The position numbers and the translations under genes are program-made. The notes below the pieces were generated by a model that was not told where the DNA came from, searched no databases, and worked only from the letters and a program-made list of their open reading frames with translations. DNA of 64,000 nucleotides from CAVPDG01 sp963702535. Its GTDB lineage: Bacteria > Chloroflexota > Anaerolineae > Anaerolineales > UBA4823. Position 1 is the stretch's first letter, and the number at the start of each line of letters is the position of its first letter. Shown here in pieces: positions 52,608 through 62,828 of this stretch. The stretch spans positions 310,001-374,000 of the forward strand of contig CAVPDG010000007.1 of NCBI GenBank assembly GCA_963702535.1. Direction: 5' to 3'.

Positions 52608-53765
52608 TCAAAATTCTCCAGACATCGAGCCGGCGTAGCCGGTGAGCTCCACGTAGCCGAAGCCAGAGAGCGGCTGGCTGGAGGAGAGGGATTCGACCTG
52701 CACGGCGCCCTCCCAATAATTATACGTCAGGTTCAGCTCCTGGTCGCGCAGCAGGGGCGTGATGCGCAGGAGCAGGTCCTCGCCGGGCAGGCTGACCTGC
52801 CAGCCGGAGGGGTAGACGCCGCCGCTGCGCGGGCTCTTCCAGGTATCCAGGGGCTGGATGGTGAAATCAGCGGCGGAAAGGGGGCGGGTCGAGCCATCCG
52901 GGTACACCAGCGTGCCGCTCGAGAAGGGATCGATGCTGCCGTCGTCGCGGCGCATCTGGAAGAACATGAGCTGGCGACCGTCGTCGAGCTGGATGGAGAA
53001 CCAATCCCAGCCGACCTGCCCCGGCGAAAGGGCGCTGGTGCTGAACTCGTGGTCCATCCAGCTCGAGCCGGAGACGAGGTAGGTCTCGCCGTCCAGGCTG
53101 AGCTGCCCGCTGGTCGCCAGGTCGGTGAGGCTATAGTAGTAGGAGGCGTCCCCGGGGTTGGGACCTTTCTGGCTGTAACCCGCCTCGCCGTGGAGCACCG
53201 GACCCTTGCGATCGCGCAGGACGAGATCGATGGCGGCGCCTTCGTGGGCGGCTTTGAGGGAATAGACGCCGGGCTCGATCTCCTGCACCTGCCAGTCTTC
53301 CAGCCAGACGCCAAAGGGAGCAGATTGGGCGCCCGCCAGACCGGCGGCGCCGCGCGCCAGCTTCTCGGCGGAGCGATGGTCGCCCTGGCTGGCGGCAGTG
53401 ATGGCAAAATGCGCCATGTAAGCCTGGCTGGCAGCCCAATCCGAGGGGCGCGGGGTGGTCTCGGCGGGCGGCTGGAGGGCGCGGCGGAAGAAGGTGAGCT
53501 GGTAGCCATAGCGGCGACCCGCCTCATCCGCCAGGTTGCCGGTGTAGTACCACCATTCGGTGAGGAAATCGGGATGGGCGCCGTGATCCTGCGGGAAGAC
53601 GAGCGGGCGACCGGGGAGGGCGCGCGTGTAGCCCTGCGTGGAGGGCGGGCTGAGCGAGACCAGGCTGGCATCGATGCGGCTGGCGCCGGGCGAGGCGCAG
53701 GCAGCCAGCCAGGGCAGCAGAGAAGCCAGGAGCAGGGCGAGCGGGAGGCGGCGCGGGCGGTTCAT
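52608..53765 (-). CDS. AttH/CrtC-family lipocalin-like lipoprotein
   Basis: Intact, 385 residues. MNRPRRLPLALLLASLLPWL then AACASPG is a lipobox (LAAC), so the protein is attached outside. It has the two lipocalin-like barrels of the AttH/CrtC (hydroxyneurosporene-synthase-like) family: HPDFLTEWWYYTGNLADEAG, YGYQLTFFRRALQ, SSWMDHEFSTSALSPGQVGW, DWFSIQLDDGRQLMFFQMRR and LTYNYWEGAVQVES. In the AttEFGH group such a protein works with an ABC transporter. Its start overlaps the permease stop by four bases (ATGA), which fits that context. No carotenoid hydratase activity need be assumed. Confidence 0.85.
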   Translation of the reverse strand: MNRPRRLPLALLLASLLPWLAACASPGASRIDASLVSLSPPSTQGYTRALPGRPLVFPQDHGAHPDFLTEWWYYTGNLADEAGRRYGYQLTFFRRALQPPAETTPRPSDWAASQAYMAHFAITAASQGDHRSAEKLARGAAGLAGAQSAPFGVWLEDWQVQEIEPGVYSLKAAHEGAAIDLVLRDRKGPVLHGEAGYSQKGPNPGDASYYYSLTDLATSGQLSLDGETYLVSGSSWMDHEFSTSALSPGQVGWDWFSIQLDDGRQLMFFQMRRDDGSIDPFSSGTLVYPDGSTRPLSAADFTIQPLDTWKSPRSGGVYPSGWQVSLPGEDLLLRITPLLRDQELNLTYNYWEGAVQVESLSSSQPLSGFGYVELTGYAGSMSGEF

Positions 53766-56363
53766 TCGGATCGGATGGCGCGCGAGATCGAAAGCCGCCC
53801 GAGGCGGATGGCGGGGTAAACGCCGGCGAGCAAGGCAGCCAGCAGGGCGATCAACAGCGCCTGGATGAAGGGCTGGGGGAGCAAGTCCATCTGCAGAGTC
53901 CAGCCGAACGAGCGCAAGTTGATGATATAGATCAGGATGACCGCCAGGATCAAGCCGACGGGCATGGCGAAGAGACCGGCGGCAGCGCCGATCAAGCCGG
54001 TCTCGAGCATCATCAAGCCCCACATCTGGCGCACGGTGAGACCAACGGCGCGCAGGATGCCGAGCTCGCGCTGGCGCTCCAGCTCCACGGAGAGCAAGGC
54101 GCTGAGCACGCCGATAAAGGCGACCAGGGTCGCCAGGAGCTGCATGGCGCCGGTAATGGCGAAGGTGCGGTCGAAGACGGCGAGCACCTCGCGCCGCAAT
54201 TCCTGGTTGGGACGGATGACCAGGGATTGGACGGGGGCGAGGCTGGACTTGAGCGATTCGCTGATCCCATCGGGGTCGGCGCCGGGCTGCAGCTTGAGGG
54301 CGATGGCGGTAACGCCGGCGTCCTGCCAGCGGCTGCGGTAAACATCCAGCGCCATGAGGGCTGATCCCTGCACGGAGGCGTAATCGTAATAGACGCCCAG
54401 GATGGGGAACTCTTGCACGCCGGTCGCGGTCTGCAGCGGCAGGCTGGGGGTGGCAGCGGTGACGCCCAGGCGGTTGGCGAGCGGCTCGGAGAGGATCACG
54501 CCGCCGGCTGCCAAGCCCTGCTGGATATCGGCGGTGGAGCCTTTACGCCAGAGATAGGCGCGCTCGGCGGCGACATGCGGGTTGTCGGTGGCGGCGATGT
54601 GAATCGGACCGGAGGGGAAGGGACGTCCAGCGAGCGCAGGGTGTAAATCTCCTGGATGGCGGGCGAGCCGCGCAGGACGGTGATGACCTGCGGGTCGATG
54701 GCGGTCTGGGAGCGCCCGGAAGCGACGCCGGCAGGCGAGATGTAAATATCGCCCTGCAGGGTCTGCGCCAGCCACTGGATGACGGTGTAGCGGAAGCTGC
54801 TGACCATGACGCTGACGCCGATGGTGACCGAGACCGCCACCATGAGCGCAGCTACGGCGATGGCGATGCGGCTGATGGAGGCGGACAGGTTGCGCGGCGC
54901 CATGCGTCCCAGGCTGCCCAGCAGGCGACCGAGGGGTGGAGCAGCCAGGCGCATGGCGAGCAGCGTGGCGAGCGGGGCAAGCATGGACAAGCCGACGATA
55001 ACGGCGAATGTGCCCCCGAAATCGAGCACCAGCCCGGCGGGAGAGGCGAGCAGGACCCCGGCGCCGAGCAGACACAGGGCGAGCCCGGCTGCGGCAGCCC
55101 AGACGACGGCTTTGCGCGCTTTGGCTTCGACGCCCGAGCGGGATAGGGCGGCATGGGGGGTGGTGGTAGCGGCTTCCCAGGCGGGCGGGGCGGCGGCGAG
55201 CAGGGAGGCAAGCACGCCGAGCAGAGCGCCTTTCAGCAGGCTGAGGGCGGGAAGCTGCAGACCGCGCACGGAAACGACGAAGAACAGGTCGTTGATGGTC
55301 TGGGTCACCAGGCGCACGGCGCCCTGACCGAGCACGACGCCGATGAGGATGCCCAAACCCGAGCCGAGCATGCCCACCAGGAGGGCTTCGATGAGGATGA
55401 GCGAGAAGACCTCGCGGCGCGTCACACCCAGGCTGCGCAAGGCGCCGAAGACGGGACGGCGCTGGACGACGGAGAAGGTCATCGTGTTGTAGATCAGGAA
55501 CAGCCCCACCACCAGGGCGAGCAGGCTGAGGGCGGTGAGGTTGAGGCTGAAGGCGCGCGTCATCTGCTCGATGGAGCCGGAACGAGCCTCCACTGCCTGG
55601 AGGCTGAGCCCGGCGGGAAGCAGGCGCTGGATATCCGCCGGGCAATCCATGCCGGGGGTGCAATCGGCGGGCAGGATCAAATCGATGCGGTCGATTTGCC
55701 CCAGGCGACCGGTGAGCTCCTGGGCAGTAGCGATATCCACCAGGAGCAGGTCTTGCAAGGCGCGGCGGCTGAGGGCGTCCGCTGGCTCGATCAGCCCGGC
55801 GATGAACGCCGGCTGCAGGCGCCCGCCGACATTGAGGGTGATGCGGCAGGCATCCGCGGCGGAGGGGCAATCCTGCAAGCCGGAGCGGCGCGCCAGGTCG
55901 GCGGAGAGGATGACGGCGCCGGGGCGGGTGAGGAAACCTGCCAGGGTACTCGTGTTGCGCCGCTGCGCCGCCCAGGTAGCTGCGGAAAGGCGCTTCGCTG
56001 AAGGGGTCGACGCCGAGCAGCTGCAGGGGAGCGCCGCCCAACTGCGGCGAGGAGACCAGCTCGCTGATGACCGGGGTCGCAAGCCCGGGCATGCGGCAAG
56101 CGGCGCAGGCGAGTGTAGAGGCTATCCGCGATGCCGGATGGACCGGCGATGATCTGGTGGGTGGCCTTGCCGGTGACGGATTCGGCGCTCAGCTCGAAGG
56201 CGCGCCGGGCGCTGAGGTTGGCGATATCGATGGCGATGACCACCGATACGCCCAGGGCGATGCCCAGGACCATCAGCACACTCTGCCAGGGGCGGCGCAA
56301 AAGATAGCGCCAGCCGATACGGAGCAACGGTGTGGCGGCGAAGGAGGAGCGAGCGTACGACAT
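53762..56363 (-). CDS. FtsX-family ABC transporter permease (AttF/G-like), frameshifted
   Basis: MSYARSSFAATPLLRIGWRY starts at 56363; LLRRPWQSVLMVLGIALGVS is the first helix. After shifts near 56095 and 55950 come the periplasmic domain and two FtsX membrane cores: LTALSLLALVVGLFLIYNTM, FSVVQRRPVFGALRSLGVTR, REVFSLILIEALLVGMLGSG, and at the end LLATLVAFIGVLSALLSVEL, ERQRELGILRAVGLTVRQMW, LMMLETGLIGAAAGLFAMPV. A last shift lies near 54625. The length of about 860 residues with duplicated FtsX halves fits lipoprotein-type or AttG-like exporters. It is co-translated with the AttH-like gene; its ATPase lies at 57576. Confidence 0.85.
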
Positions 56364-56371
56364 TGCAGGTG

Positions 56372-57500
56372 TCAGATCTTCTTATGGTAGACGCGGTGGT
56401 TGGTATAAGGCTGCCCGCCGATGTTGGTCAGATCGCTGCGCATATCCGCGGCTGTCTCAGCCACGAGGACGAGCACAGCGTTCTTGAATTTGAACTCTTT
56501 GATGGTTTTTTCCATCTCCGAGTAGAGCAAGGCGTTGCCGCCGCGCCCCTGGAATTCGGGCAGGATGCCGGCGCCGTTGATGGCGACCCACTCCGTGCGG
56601 CGCATCTCGCGCATGATATGCACCAGACCGAAAGGCAGGAGATGCCCCTCGGCGCGTTGCAAGCCGGCGGAGAGATCGGGAAAGCCGAACAGGAAGCCGA
56701 CGACGTCCTCGCCGTGGGTGATGATCTTGATCAGCTTCGGGTCGGCAATGGTGAGCAGGTTGGAGAGCAGGAAGGCGATCTCGTTATCGGTGAGGGGATA
56801 ATACTCCCAATTGTTGACGAACGCCTGGTTGTAGGTCTTGCCGATCTTGTTCGCCCAGGCTTTGACGTCATCCTTGGTCTGGAAGCGCTGCACGGCAAGC
56901 GGCGCCGCGCTCCAGGACACGTTTGGCGATGGAGTGGATGCGCTCGGGCAGGTTGAACGAGTCCGCGCTGAGGTAGCAGCTGATAAAATCGACCTCCTTC
57001 TCGAAGCCGCTCTCCTCGACCAGGCGGGGATAATAGGCGAAGTTGTAGGCGGTCATGGTCATCACGGCGCGGCGATCGAAGCCATCGATGAGCATGCCAT
57101 AGCCATCGACCACGCCAAAGCCCTTGGGACCGACGATGGTATCCAGGCCGCGCTCCTTCGCCCAGGCGGCGACGCTCTCGAAGAGCAGGCGGGCTGCCTC
57201 GCTATCATCTTCGCATTCGAAGAGGAAGAATTGGGCTTTGGCGACGTTGTGGTAGGCGTTATAGGGCTTGTTGACCAGGGCAGCGATGCGCCCCACGTCG
57301 TGACCGTCGCGGACGGCGATGAAGAAGTCGGCGTCGGAGTGCTCGTAGAAGGGGTGCTTCTTGCGGTTGAGCATGATCTCGGCGTCGATGATAAGCGGGG
57401 GCACCCACTGGGGGTTGTTCTCGTACAGGCGGTAGGGGATGCGCACAAAGCGGCGCACCTGGCTTCTATTGTTGGTATCGACCTTCTCGATGGTGATCAT
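56372..57500 (-). CDS. GNAT-superfamily acetyltransferase, frameshifted
   Basis: MITIEKVDTNNRSQVRRFVR starts at 57500. The N-terminal half (YRLYENNPQWVPPLIIDAEI; HPFYEHSDADFFIAVRDGHD; VGRIAALVNKPYNAYHNVAK) and the core GLDTIVGPKGFGVVDGYGML are typical of large GNAT-fold proteins of about 370 residues seen in Chloroflexi. A shift near 56910 leads to LAVQRFQTKDDVKAWANKIG, EDVVGFLFGFPDLSAGLQRA and GAGILPEFQGRGGNALLYSE, the last being a good GNAT acetyl-CoA binding motif (Q/RxxGxG/A). The acceptor is unknown. It is inserted between the ABC ATPase and permease genes of the operon, nine bases before the latter. Confidence 0.75.
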
Positions 57501-57575
57501 GGGGGAGACTCCGTTGCGTGGAAGAGATGAGGAATTGAGAGCGAGATAATTATCCCACTTTCGCGGAGAAGCGGG

Positions 57576-58269
57576 TCAGGAATTGCACTTTTCAAAGAGC
57601 TTGCCTTCGCGCAGGCAGAAGGTGCGGTCGGCGATGGCGGCGGCGTCCTGGCTGTGGGTGACCATGAGCATGTTCTTGCCCGCCTGGCGGGTGAGGCGGT
57701 CGAGCAGATCGAGCACCTGGCGGCTGGTGTCTTCGTCGAGGTTGCCGGTCGGCTCGTCGGCGAGGACGAGCAGGGGATCGTGCACCAGGGCGCGGGCGAT
57801 GGCGACGCGCTGCTGCTCGCCGCCGGAGAGGCGGTCAGGAAAGGTTTTGCAGCGGTCGAGCAGCCCGACGGCGTCCAGCAGGGTCTTCGGCAGCGGGGCG
57901 GGCGATACCCGTGGGGATGCCTTTCAGCTCGAGGGGCAGGACGACGTTCTCCAGCACATCCAGGGTGGGGATGAGGTTGAAGAACTGGAAGACAAATCCG
58001 ATATTCTGGCGGCGGAAGAGGGTGCGGCGGCGCTCGTCCAGGGCAGTGAGCTGGACGCCATCCAGGTAGATGGCGCCGCCATCCGCCTGGTCGATGCCGC
58101 TGATCAGGTTGAGCAGGGTGCTCTTACCGCTGCCGCTCTTGCCGATGATGGCGGTGATCTCGCCGCGCGTGAACCCGGCAGTCACATCCTGCAGGACGTG
58201 GCGGGAGACGCTGCCCTCCAGAAATGACTTGGAGAGGTTCTCGAGGCGGAGGAAGGATGGATCGGTCAT
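57576..58269 (-). CDS. ABC transporter ATPase (LolD/AttE-like), frameshifted
   Basis: MTDPSFLRLENLSKSFLEGS starts at 58269. Walker A is IIGKSGSGKSTLLNLISGID. The Q-loop follows in FRRQNIGFVFQFFNLIPTLD, and after a shift near 57910 the signature region and Walker B DPLLVLADEPTGNLDEDTSR and the H-loop MLMVTHSQDAAAIADRTF are present. The ABC signature (LSGGE type) reads across the shift, GLLDRCKTF then RLSGGEQQRVAI in the other frame. The length of about 231 residues is normal for the LolD/MacB-type ATPases that pair with FtsX permeases such as the one at 53762. First gene of the AttEFGH-like unit. Confidence 0.85.
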
Positions 58270-58294
58270 TGCAGCCTATTGTAAACCGGATGGA

Positions 58295-59708
58295 TTAGCG
58301 TGCGAGGCGGTTGGCGGAATAAGCATCCAGAGCGCGCTGGCGCGCCCAGGCGTGCTCGACGATGGGGTGGGGGTAATCCGCCCCAACCCGGCAGCCGGCG
58401 GCTGATTGGGCGGCGAGGGGCATCGTCCAGGGCTCATGGATGAACTCATCGCTCACCTGCGCCAGCTCGGGCACCCAGCGGCGGATGAACGCGCCGTGCG
58501 GATCGAATTTTTTGCTCTGCAGGATGGGGTTGAAGATGCGGAAGTAAGGAGCGGCGTCTGTGCCAACGCCGGCGCTCCACTGCCAGCCGCCGTTGTTAGA
58601 GGCGGGGTCGCCATCCAGGAGGTGCTGCATGAAGTGCTGCTCCCCCCAGCGCCAGTGGATGAGCAGGTGCTTGGTGAGAAACGAGGCGACGATCATGCGC
58701 CCGCGGTTGTGCATCCAGCCCGTGGCGAGCAACTGGCGCATGGAAGCATCGACGATGGGGTAACCGGTGCGCCCGTCGCGCCACGCCTGGAGCGCCTGGG
58801 CGTCATCCTGCCAGCGCACCGGCTGCGGGCGGAAATCTCGGCGCAGGACGTGCGGGAAGTGGTAGAGGATGTGCAGGTAGAAATCGCGCCAGACCAGCTC
58901 GTTCAACCAGGTTTGGGCGCCGTGGCGGGCGGCGGGAGCGGGGGGAAATCCAACGCTTGCTGCGCAGCGTGAGCGACACGGCGCGGGGAGAGCATGCCGA
59001 AGCGCAGGTAGGGGGAGAGGCGGGAGGTGCCGTCCAGGTCGAGGCGGTCGCGTTGCTCTGCGTAGGCGTAAACGGCTGCGCCGGCGCCGGAGGTGAAATC
59101 CTGCAGGCGCTGCAGGGCGGCGCTCTCACCGGGAGGGAAGAGCGGAGAGAAGGATGCGGTGGAGCAAATCCGGCAAGGGCAGGCTGGCGAGACCTGCGGG
59201 GGCGGGGATGGCGGTGGGCGGCGGTAGCAAGCCGGCGCCGGGTGAGTACAGCGCTTGCCAGGTGCGGCTGAATGGGGTGAAGACGGTGTACGGGCTGCCA
59301 TCGGGCTTGAGCACCGCGCTCGGGCGGCAAGATGGCTGAGCTGCCCACGAGCTGGAGGGGAAGCTCGGCGGCGATGCGGGCATCGCGGCGGCGGGCGTAG
59401 GGCGAGCCGTCCGCTTCGGCGAAGATGCTGCCGGCAACGCCCTCGCCGAGCATGCCCGCGAGCACGGCGTACGGATCGCCGGCGCGCAGGATCAGGCGGC
59501 TGCCGTGCTGGCGCAGGGTGCGGTCCAGCTCCTGCAAGCCGGCAAAAAGGAATTCGCGGCGGTTCTCGCCCAGGTTTGGGGAAGCCAGGAGATGCTCATC
59601 GAGGATGAAGAGCGGGATGACCTGCCGAGCGGCGTGCAGGGCGGCGGAAAGCGCCGGATTATCGTCCAGGCGCAGGTCGCGGCGGATCCACCAGATGGCG
59701 GCGGGCAT
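58295..59708 (-). CDS. phrB: Class I CPD photolyase, frameshifted
   Basis: It starts MPAAIWWIRRDLRLDDNPAL at 59708; the antenna domain continues VIPLFILDEHLLASPNLGEN and LRQHGSRLILRAGDPYAVLA. After shifts come SPYTVFTPFSRTWQALYS and DLDGTSRLSPYLRFGMLSPR. The FAD-binding C-terminus has NELVWRDFYLHILYHFPHVL, GRTGYPIVDASMRQLLATGW, MHNRGRMIVASFLTKHLLIH, WRWGEQHFMQHLLDGDPASN and NGGWQWSAGVGTDAAPYFRI, all diagnostic for light-dependent repair of cyclobutane dimers. The joined length is about 470 residues. It is the last gene of the divergent operon controlled, I infer, by the CarH-like regulator. Confidence 0.9.
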
Positions 59709-59709
59709 A

Positions 59710-61272
59710 TCAGGCGTCCTCCACGCCGGGAGTAAAATCGCCAGCGCCGGGCAGGTGGGCACCCTGCGCCTGGGGTTGGCGCCCGAGCTGGCGCAGGATA
59801 TCACTCGCCACGCGCAGCCCGCCCAGGGCGACAGCCGCGGTGGACTGACCGGGGAAGATGCTATCGCCCACCAGCCACAGGTGAGGCGAGAGGCGCGGTC
59901 CGCGCGTGCGCAGCAGGTTGGTTTGCGGGAAACCGCCCACCCAGCCGAGATGGCGGCGGGTGAAATGGTTAAACGTGACCGGGGTGCCGGGCAGGATAAG
60001 GCGAGCGGCGTCTCGCACGCCGGGCAGGGCAATCTCGGCGTTCTGTAGCAGGCGATCCGCGTACTCCTGCTTGCGGGTCTCATAGGCACTTGGATCAGAG
60101 CGGTGGAGCTGCCACCAGGGATCGAGGCGGGTGTGCGTGCTGAGGGTGAGGGCGCGCTTGCCCGCCGGGGCGCGAGCGGAATCCCAGGCGGGGCTGATGG
60201 AGATGAAGACGGAATTGCCCTCGCCCAGCGGCTGGCGGGCTACCACCTGGTGGTGCAGGGATTCTTGTTCAGGCAGCAGGGAATCATCGACACCCAGGTA
60301 GAGCATGAAAGCGCCCCAGGCGCCCGAAGGGAGCGGGGGCAGGGGTGGTCCGGGATGCGGCAGCAAGCGCTGCAGGTCCCAGGGAGTGAGGTTGGCGATA
60401 ACCAGCGAAGCGGGGAAGGTCTCGCCGCGCCGGGTGAGCACTGCAGTGGGGCGACCGCCCTGGAAGAGGATGTGCGTGACCTCCTGGCGGAAGAGGACGC
60501 GCCCGCCGTGCTCTCGGATCGCCGCCACCAACGCCTGGGCGATGGCGCCGATGCCGCCTTCCAGGTGGGCGACGCCGCGGCGGGGCAGGTCCAGGGCGGC
60601 GGCGGCGTACAGGGCGTTGGCGTGCTGGCTGGTGGCTTGAGCGGAGATGAGCAATTGGGCGTCGATGAACTGCTGCAGGTGTGGCGGAGCGTCGCGCAGG
60701 TGGGAAGCCAGCGGCCGAAAGGCATCCTGGAGTAAGATTGGGAGCTGAGAGAGGCGCGTATCGCGGGAGAGCCAGGCAAGCCCCTGGCGGGTGAGGGCTG
60801 CGAGCTGGGCGGGCGTCTGAGGGGGCCAATCGGGCGAGCGCAGGGCGAGGCGCCAGAGGGCATCAGCGGCGGACTCCTGCCAGCGCCAGAAATCGAGCGA
60901 GGCCTCGCCGAAAGCGGAACGGTACTCGGAATAGCGGCGCTCGCCGGCGTAGCGCTCCACTTGCAAGCCGCCGGGAAGGTGGACGGTCATGGCGAGCTCC
61001 GCCGGGCGCAAGCGCCAGGGCGGCAAGCCCGCCTGTTCGGCGAGAAGCTCCATGGGACCGCCGGGGTAGAAGCCGCCGGCCAGGGTGGCGCCGGCGTCGA
61101 AGCGGAAGCCCTGGTGGTAAAAGGTTCCGGCGCAACCGCCGGGGTACACGTGTGCTTCCAGGACGGTGACATCCAGCCCGTGGCGCGCCAGCACAGCCGC
61201 GGCAGCCAGCCCGCCGACTCCCGCGCCGATGACGACGATTTTAGCGGGCGGATTGCTGGGACGAGCCGGCAT
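59710..61272 (-). CDS. FAD-dependent CrtI/CrtISO-like oxidoreductase
   Basis: Intact, 520 residues. The N-terminus PPAKIVVIGAGVGGLAAAAV then LARHGLDVTVLEAHVYPGG is the FAD Rossmann fold with the second motif of the phytoene desaturase/amine oxidase family; GTFYHQGFRFDAGATLAGGF matches CrtI/CrtISO proteins. The C-terminal FAD motif is HLWLVGDSIFPGQSTAAVAL then GGLRVASDIL. In light-regulated clusters of this type such genes act on carotenoids or related isoprenoids, but phytoene desaturation cannot be claimed. It overlaps the SRPBCC gene by 32 bases and ends two bases from the photolyase start. Confidence 0.85.
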   Translation of the reverse strand: MPARPSNPPAKIVVIGAGVGGLAAAAVLARHGLDVTVLEAHVYPGGCAGTFYHQGFRFDAGATLAGGFYPGGPMELLAEQAGLPPWRLRPAELAMTVHLPGGLQVERYAGERRYSEYRSAFGEASLDFWRWQESAADALWRLALRSPDWPPQTPAQLAALTRQGLAWLSRDTRLSQLPILLQDAFRPLASHLRDAPPHLQQFIDAQLLISAQATSQHANALYAAAALDLPRRGVAHLEGGIGAIAQALVAAIREHGGRVLFRQEVTHILFQGGRPTAVLTRRGETFPASLVIANLTPWDLQRLLPHPGPPLPPLPSGAWGAFMLYLGVDDSLLPEQESLHHQVVARQPLGEGNSVFISISPAWDSARAPAGKRALTLSTHTRLDPWWQLHRSDPSAYETRKQEYADRLLQNAEIALPGVRDAARLILPGTPVTFNHFTRRHLGWVGGFPQTNLLRTRGPRLSPHLWLVGDSIFPGQSTAAVALGGLRVASDILRQLGRQPQAQGAHLPGAGDFTPGVEDA

Positions 61273-61720
61273 GAGACGCTCCGGAGCTGAGCAGCTTGCG
61301 GGTCTTCCAGCCGCGGTAGGCGAAGAGCAGGGGCATGCCCAGCCACATGCTGGCGCCTACCAGCCACCCAAAGGGGTTGGATTTCAGATGAGCGGTGACC
61401 TGGTCCTGGACCAGGACGCCCCCGTCCGGCAGGGCGGTGAAAGTGTGGCGGTGCTCCCAGGCGGCGAAGGGACCGGCAAGCTGGCGGTCGATGAAGCCGG
61501 AAGGGGGATCGCTAACAATCTGGGCGGTCCAATGCAGCGGCAAGGGACCGAGCCACAGGGTGAAGCGCATCACGTCGCCATCGGCAAGCACGGGCGGCGC
61601 CTGGTGGATGCGGGCGATGATGGGCGGGGGCGTGATGGCTGCCATGCTGCTGGAGCGGGCATGGAAGTCGATCACGGCAGAGAGCGGAGCCTGTACGGTA
61701 AAGGCGTGGGTATAGCGCAT
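61241..61720 (-). CDS. SRPBCC-family ligand-binding protein
   Basis: Intact, 159 residues: MRYTHAFTVQAPLSAVIDFH, ARSSSMAAITPPPIIARIHQ, RFTLWLGPLPLHWTAQIVSD, GFIDRQLAGPFAAWEHRHTF and LVQDQVTAHLKSNPFGWLVG. The pattern of a START/SRPBCC helix-grip fold with a conserved W(E/H)HxHxF strand is typical of the partner proteins seen with TIGR01777 epimerases and CrtI-like oxidases. It probably binds a lipid or isoprenoid. It overlaps the downstream oxidase gene by 32 bases and starts ten bases after the epimerase gene. Confidence 0.85.
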   Translation of the reverse strand: MRYTHAFTVQAPLSAVIDFHARSSSMAAITPPPIIARIHQAPPVLADGDVMRFTLWLGPLPLHWTAQIVSDPPSGFIDRQLAGPFAAWEHRHTFTALPDGGVLVQDQVTAHLKSNPFGWLVGASMWLGMPLLFAYRGWKTRKLLSSGASHAGSSQQSAR

Positions 61721-61730
61721 CGTAGCCTGC

Positions 61731-62676
61731 CTATGATTTCTTCAGGACGCCAGCGATGGCGGTTTCTGCAGTGGGGTAATCGAAGGTAAATCCCATCTCC
61801 TGCAGCCGTTTGGGCGCCTGGCGGGTGCTGACGAGCAGGATGACGGCTTTGGCGCCGAAGAGCAGCTTGAGGGCAAAAGCCGGAACAGGGAACCAGGAAG
61901 GGCGCCCCATGACCTTGCCCAGCGCCTTGCTGAACTCGGCGTTGGTGGTAGCCTGCGGGGCGACGATGTTGAATGCCCCGCTCGCCTGAGGATTGTCGAC
62001 GAGGAAGCGGATGGCTTTGACCTGATCCTGGATGTGGATCCAGGAGAACCATTGCTTACCGCCGCCCAGAGGACCGCCAACGAAGAGCTTGAAGGGCAGG
62101 ATCATAAAGGGGAAGGCGCCGCCCGCCAGGCTCATGACGACGCCCGGGGCTGCGCAGGATGACACGGCGCACGCCAAGCTTATCCAGGGGGCGGTGCTGG
62201 CTTCCCAGGCGGTGCAGATGTGCGCCAGGAAGTCATCGCCGGGAGCGGTCTCCTCGGTGAGCAGCTCATCGCCGCGCGAGCCGTAATAGCCAACCGCAGA
62301 TGCCTGGACGAATACAGCTGGCTTAACCTGGGCAATTCTGGATGGCTGCGAGCATGGCATGACCGGCGTCCACGCGGCTGGTGAGCAGGCGACCGCGGCG
62401 CTCGGAGGTCCAGCGCTTGAAAATGAGGGCGGTGAAGAACTCGCCGGCGATGCTCTCGCCCGCCAGGTTGATGACGGCGCCGGCGCCATCGACGAGATGA
62501 CCCCAACCCTCGGCAGTTCGCCCATCCCAGGCGACCGCCTGCACACCGCTGGGTAGCTGCGCGGCGTGCGCCTGGGGATCCCGGCTGAGGATAACCACCT
62601 GATGCCCATCCTGGGCAAAGCTGGCAGCCAGGGCGCTGCCGATTAGACCTGTTCCACCGCTGATGATCACGCGCAT
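61731..62676 (-). CDS. TIGR01777 family sugar-epimerase-like protein (YfcH-like), frameshifted
   Basis: MRVIISGGTGLIGSALAASF at 62676 has the extended-SDR nucleotide loop. It continues QDGHQVVILSRDPQAHAAQL, AVAWDGRTAEGWGHLVDGAG, AVINLAGESIAGEFF and RRGRLLTSRVDAGHAMLAAI. After a shift near 62330 it resumes VFVQASAVGYYGSRGDELLT, EETAPGDDFLAHICTAWEAS and later FSWIHIQDQVKAIRFLVDNP, FNIVAPQATTNAEFSKALGK and RPSWFPVPAFALKLLFGAKA. The NLAGE and SAVGYYG blocks are diagnostic for TIGR01777. The joined length, about 315 residues, is normal. It may act on an NDP-sugar or another NAD-linked substrate. First gene of the operon driven by the promoter at 62708-62736. Confidence 0.85.
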
Positions 62677-62707
62677 ATGAACCTCCTGATGTTATCCATC
62701 GCAGATG

Positions 62708-62736
62708 ATTGTACCCGCATTAGACCCATATGTCAA
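62708..62736 (-). promoter_or_regulatory. Promoter of the photoprotection operon
   Basis: On the minus strand TTGACA (62736-62731), 17 bases, TACAAT (62713-62708). It drives the epimerase, SRPBCC, oxidase and photolyase genes. The -35 box lies inside the first CarH-type repeat. Confidence 0.85.
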
Positions 62737-62762
62737 GATATTGTCTAGTAATTGTATATAAA
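62730..62762. promoter_or_regulatory. Three tandem 11-bp repeats, candidate CarH operator
   Basis: Adjacent 11-mers ATGTCAAGATA (62730-62740), TTGTCTAGTAA (62741-62751) and TTGTATATAAA (62752-62762) share (T/A)TGTnnAnnTA. They cover the -35 box of the minus promoter and end two bases before the -35 box of the plus promoter, a position where one bound protein could control both. In Thermus, CarH tetramers bind tandem 11-bp repeats overlapping the -35 region. The same arrangement is at 47615-47647. Confidence 0.75.
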
Positions 62763-62764
62763 CC

Positions 62765-62793
62765 TTGACAAATACTGTAATCGCAGCTATACT
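62765..62793 (+). promoter_or_regulatory. Promoter of the CarH/LitR-like gene
   Basis: TTGACA (62765-62770), 17 bases, TATACT (62788-62793), a near-consensus promoter. The 18 bases ACCTTGACAAATACTGTA, which include its -35, are identical to the complement of the DUF4397 promoter region. Confidence 0.9.
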
Positions 62794-62828
62794 ATTTCTA
62801 CCTGAGAACGGGATTGTAAAAAAAAGAA

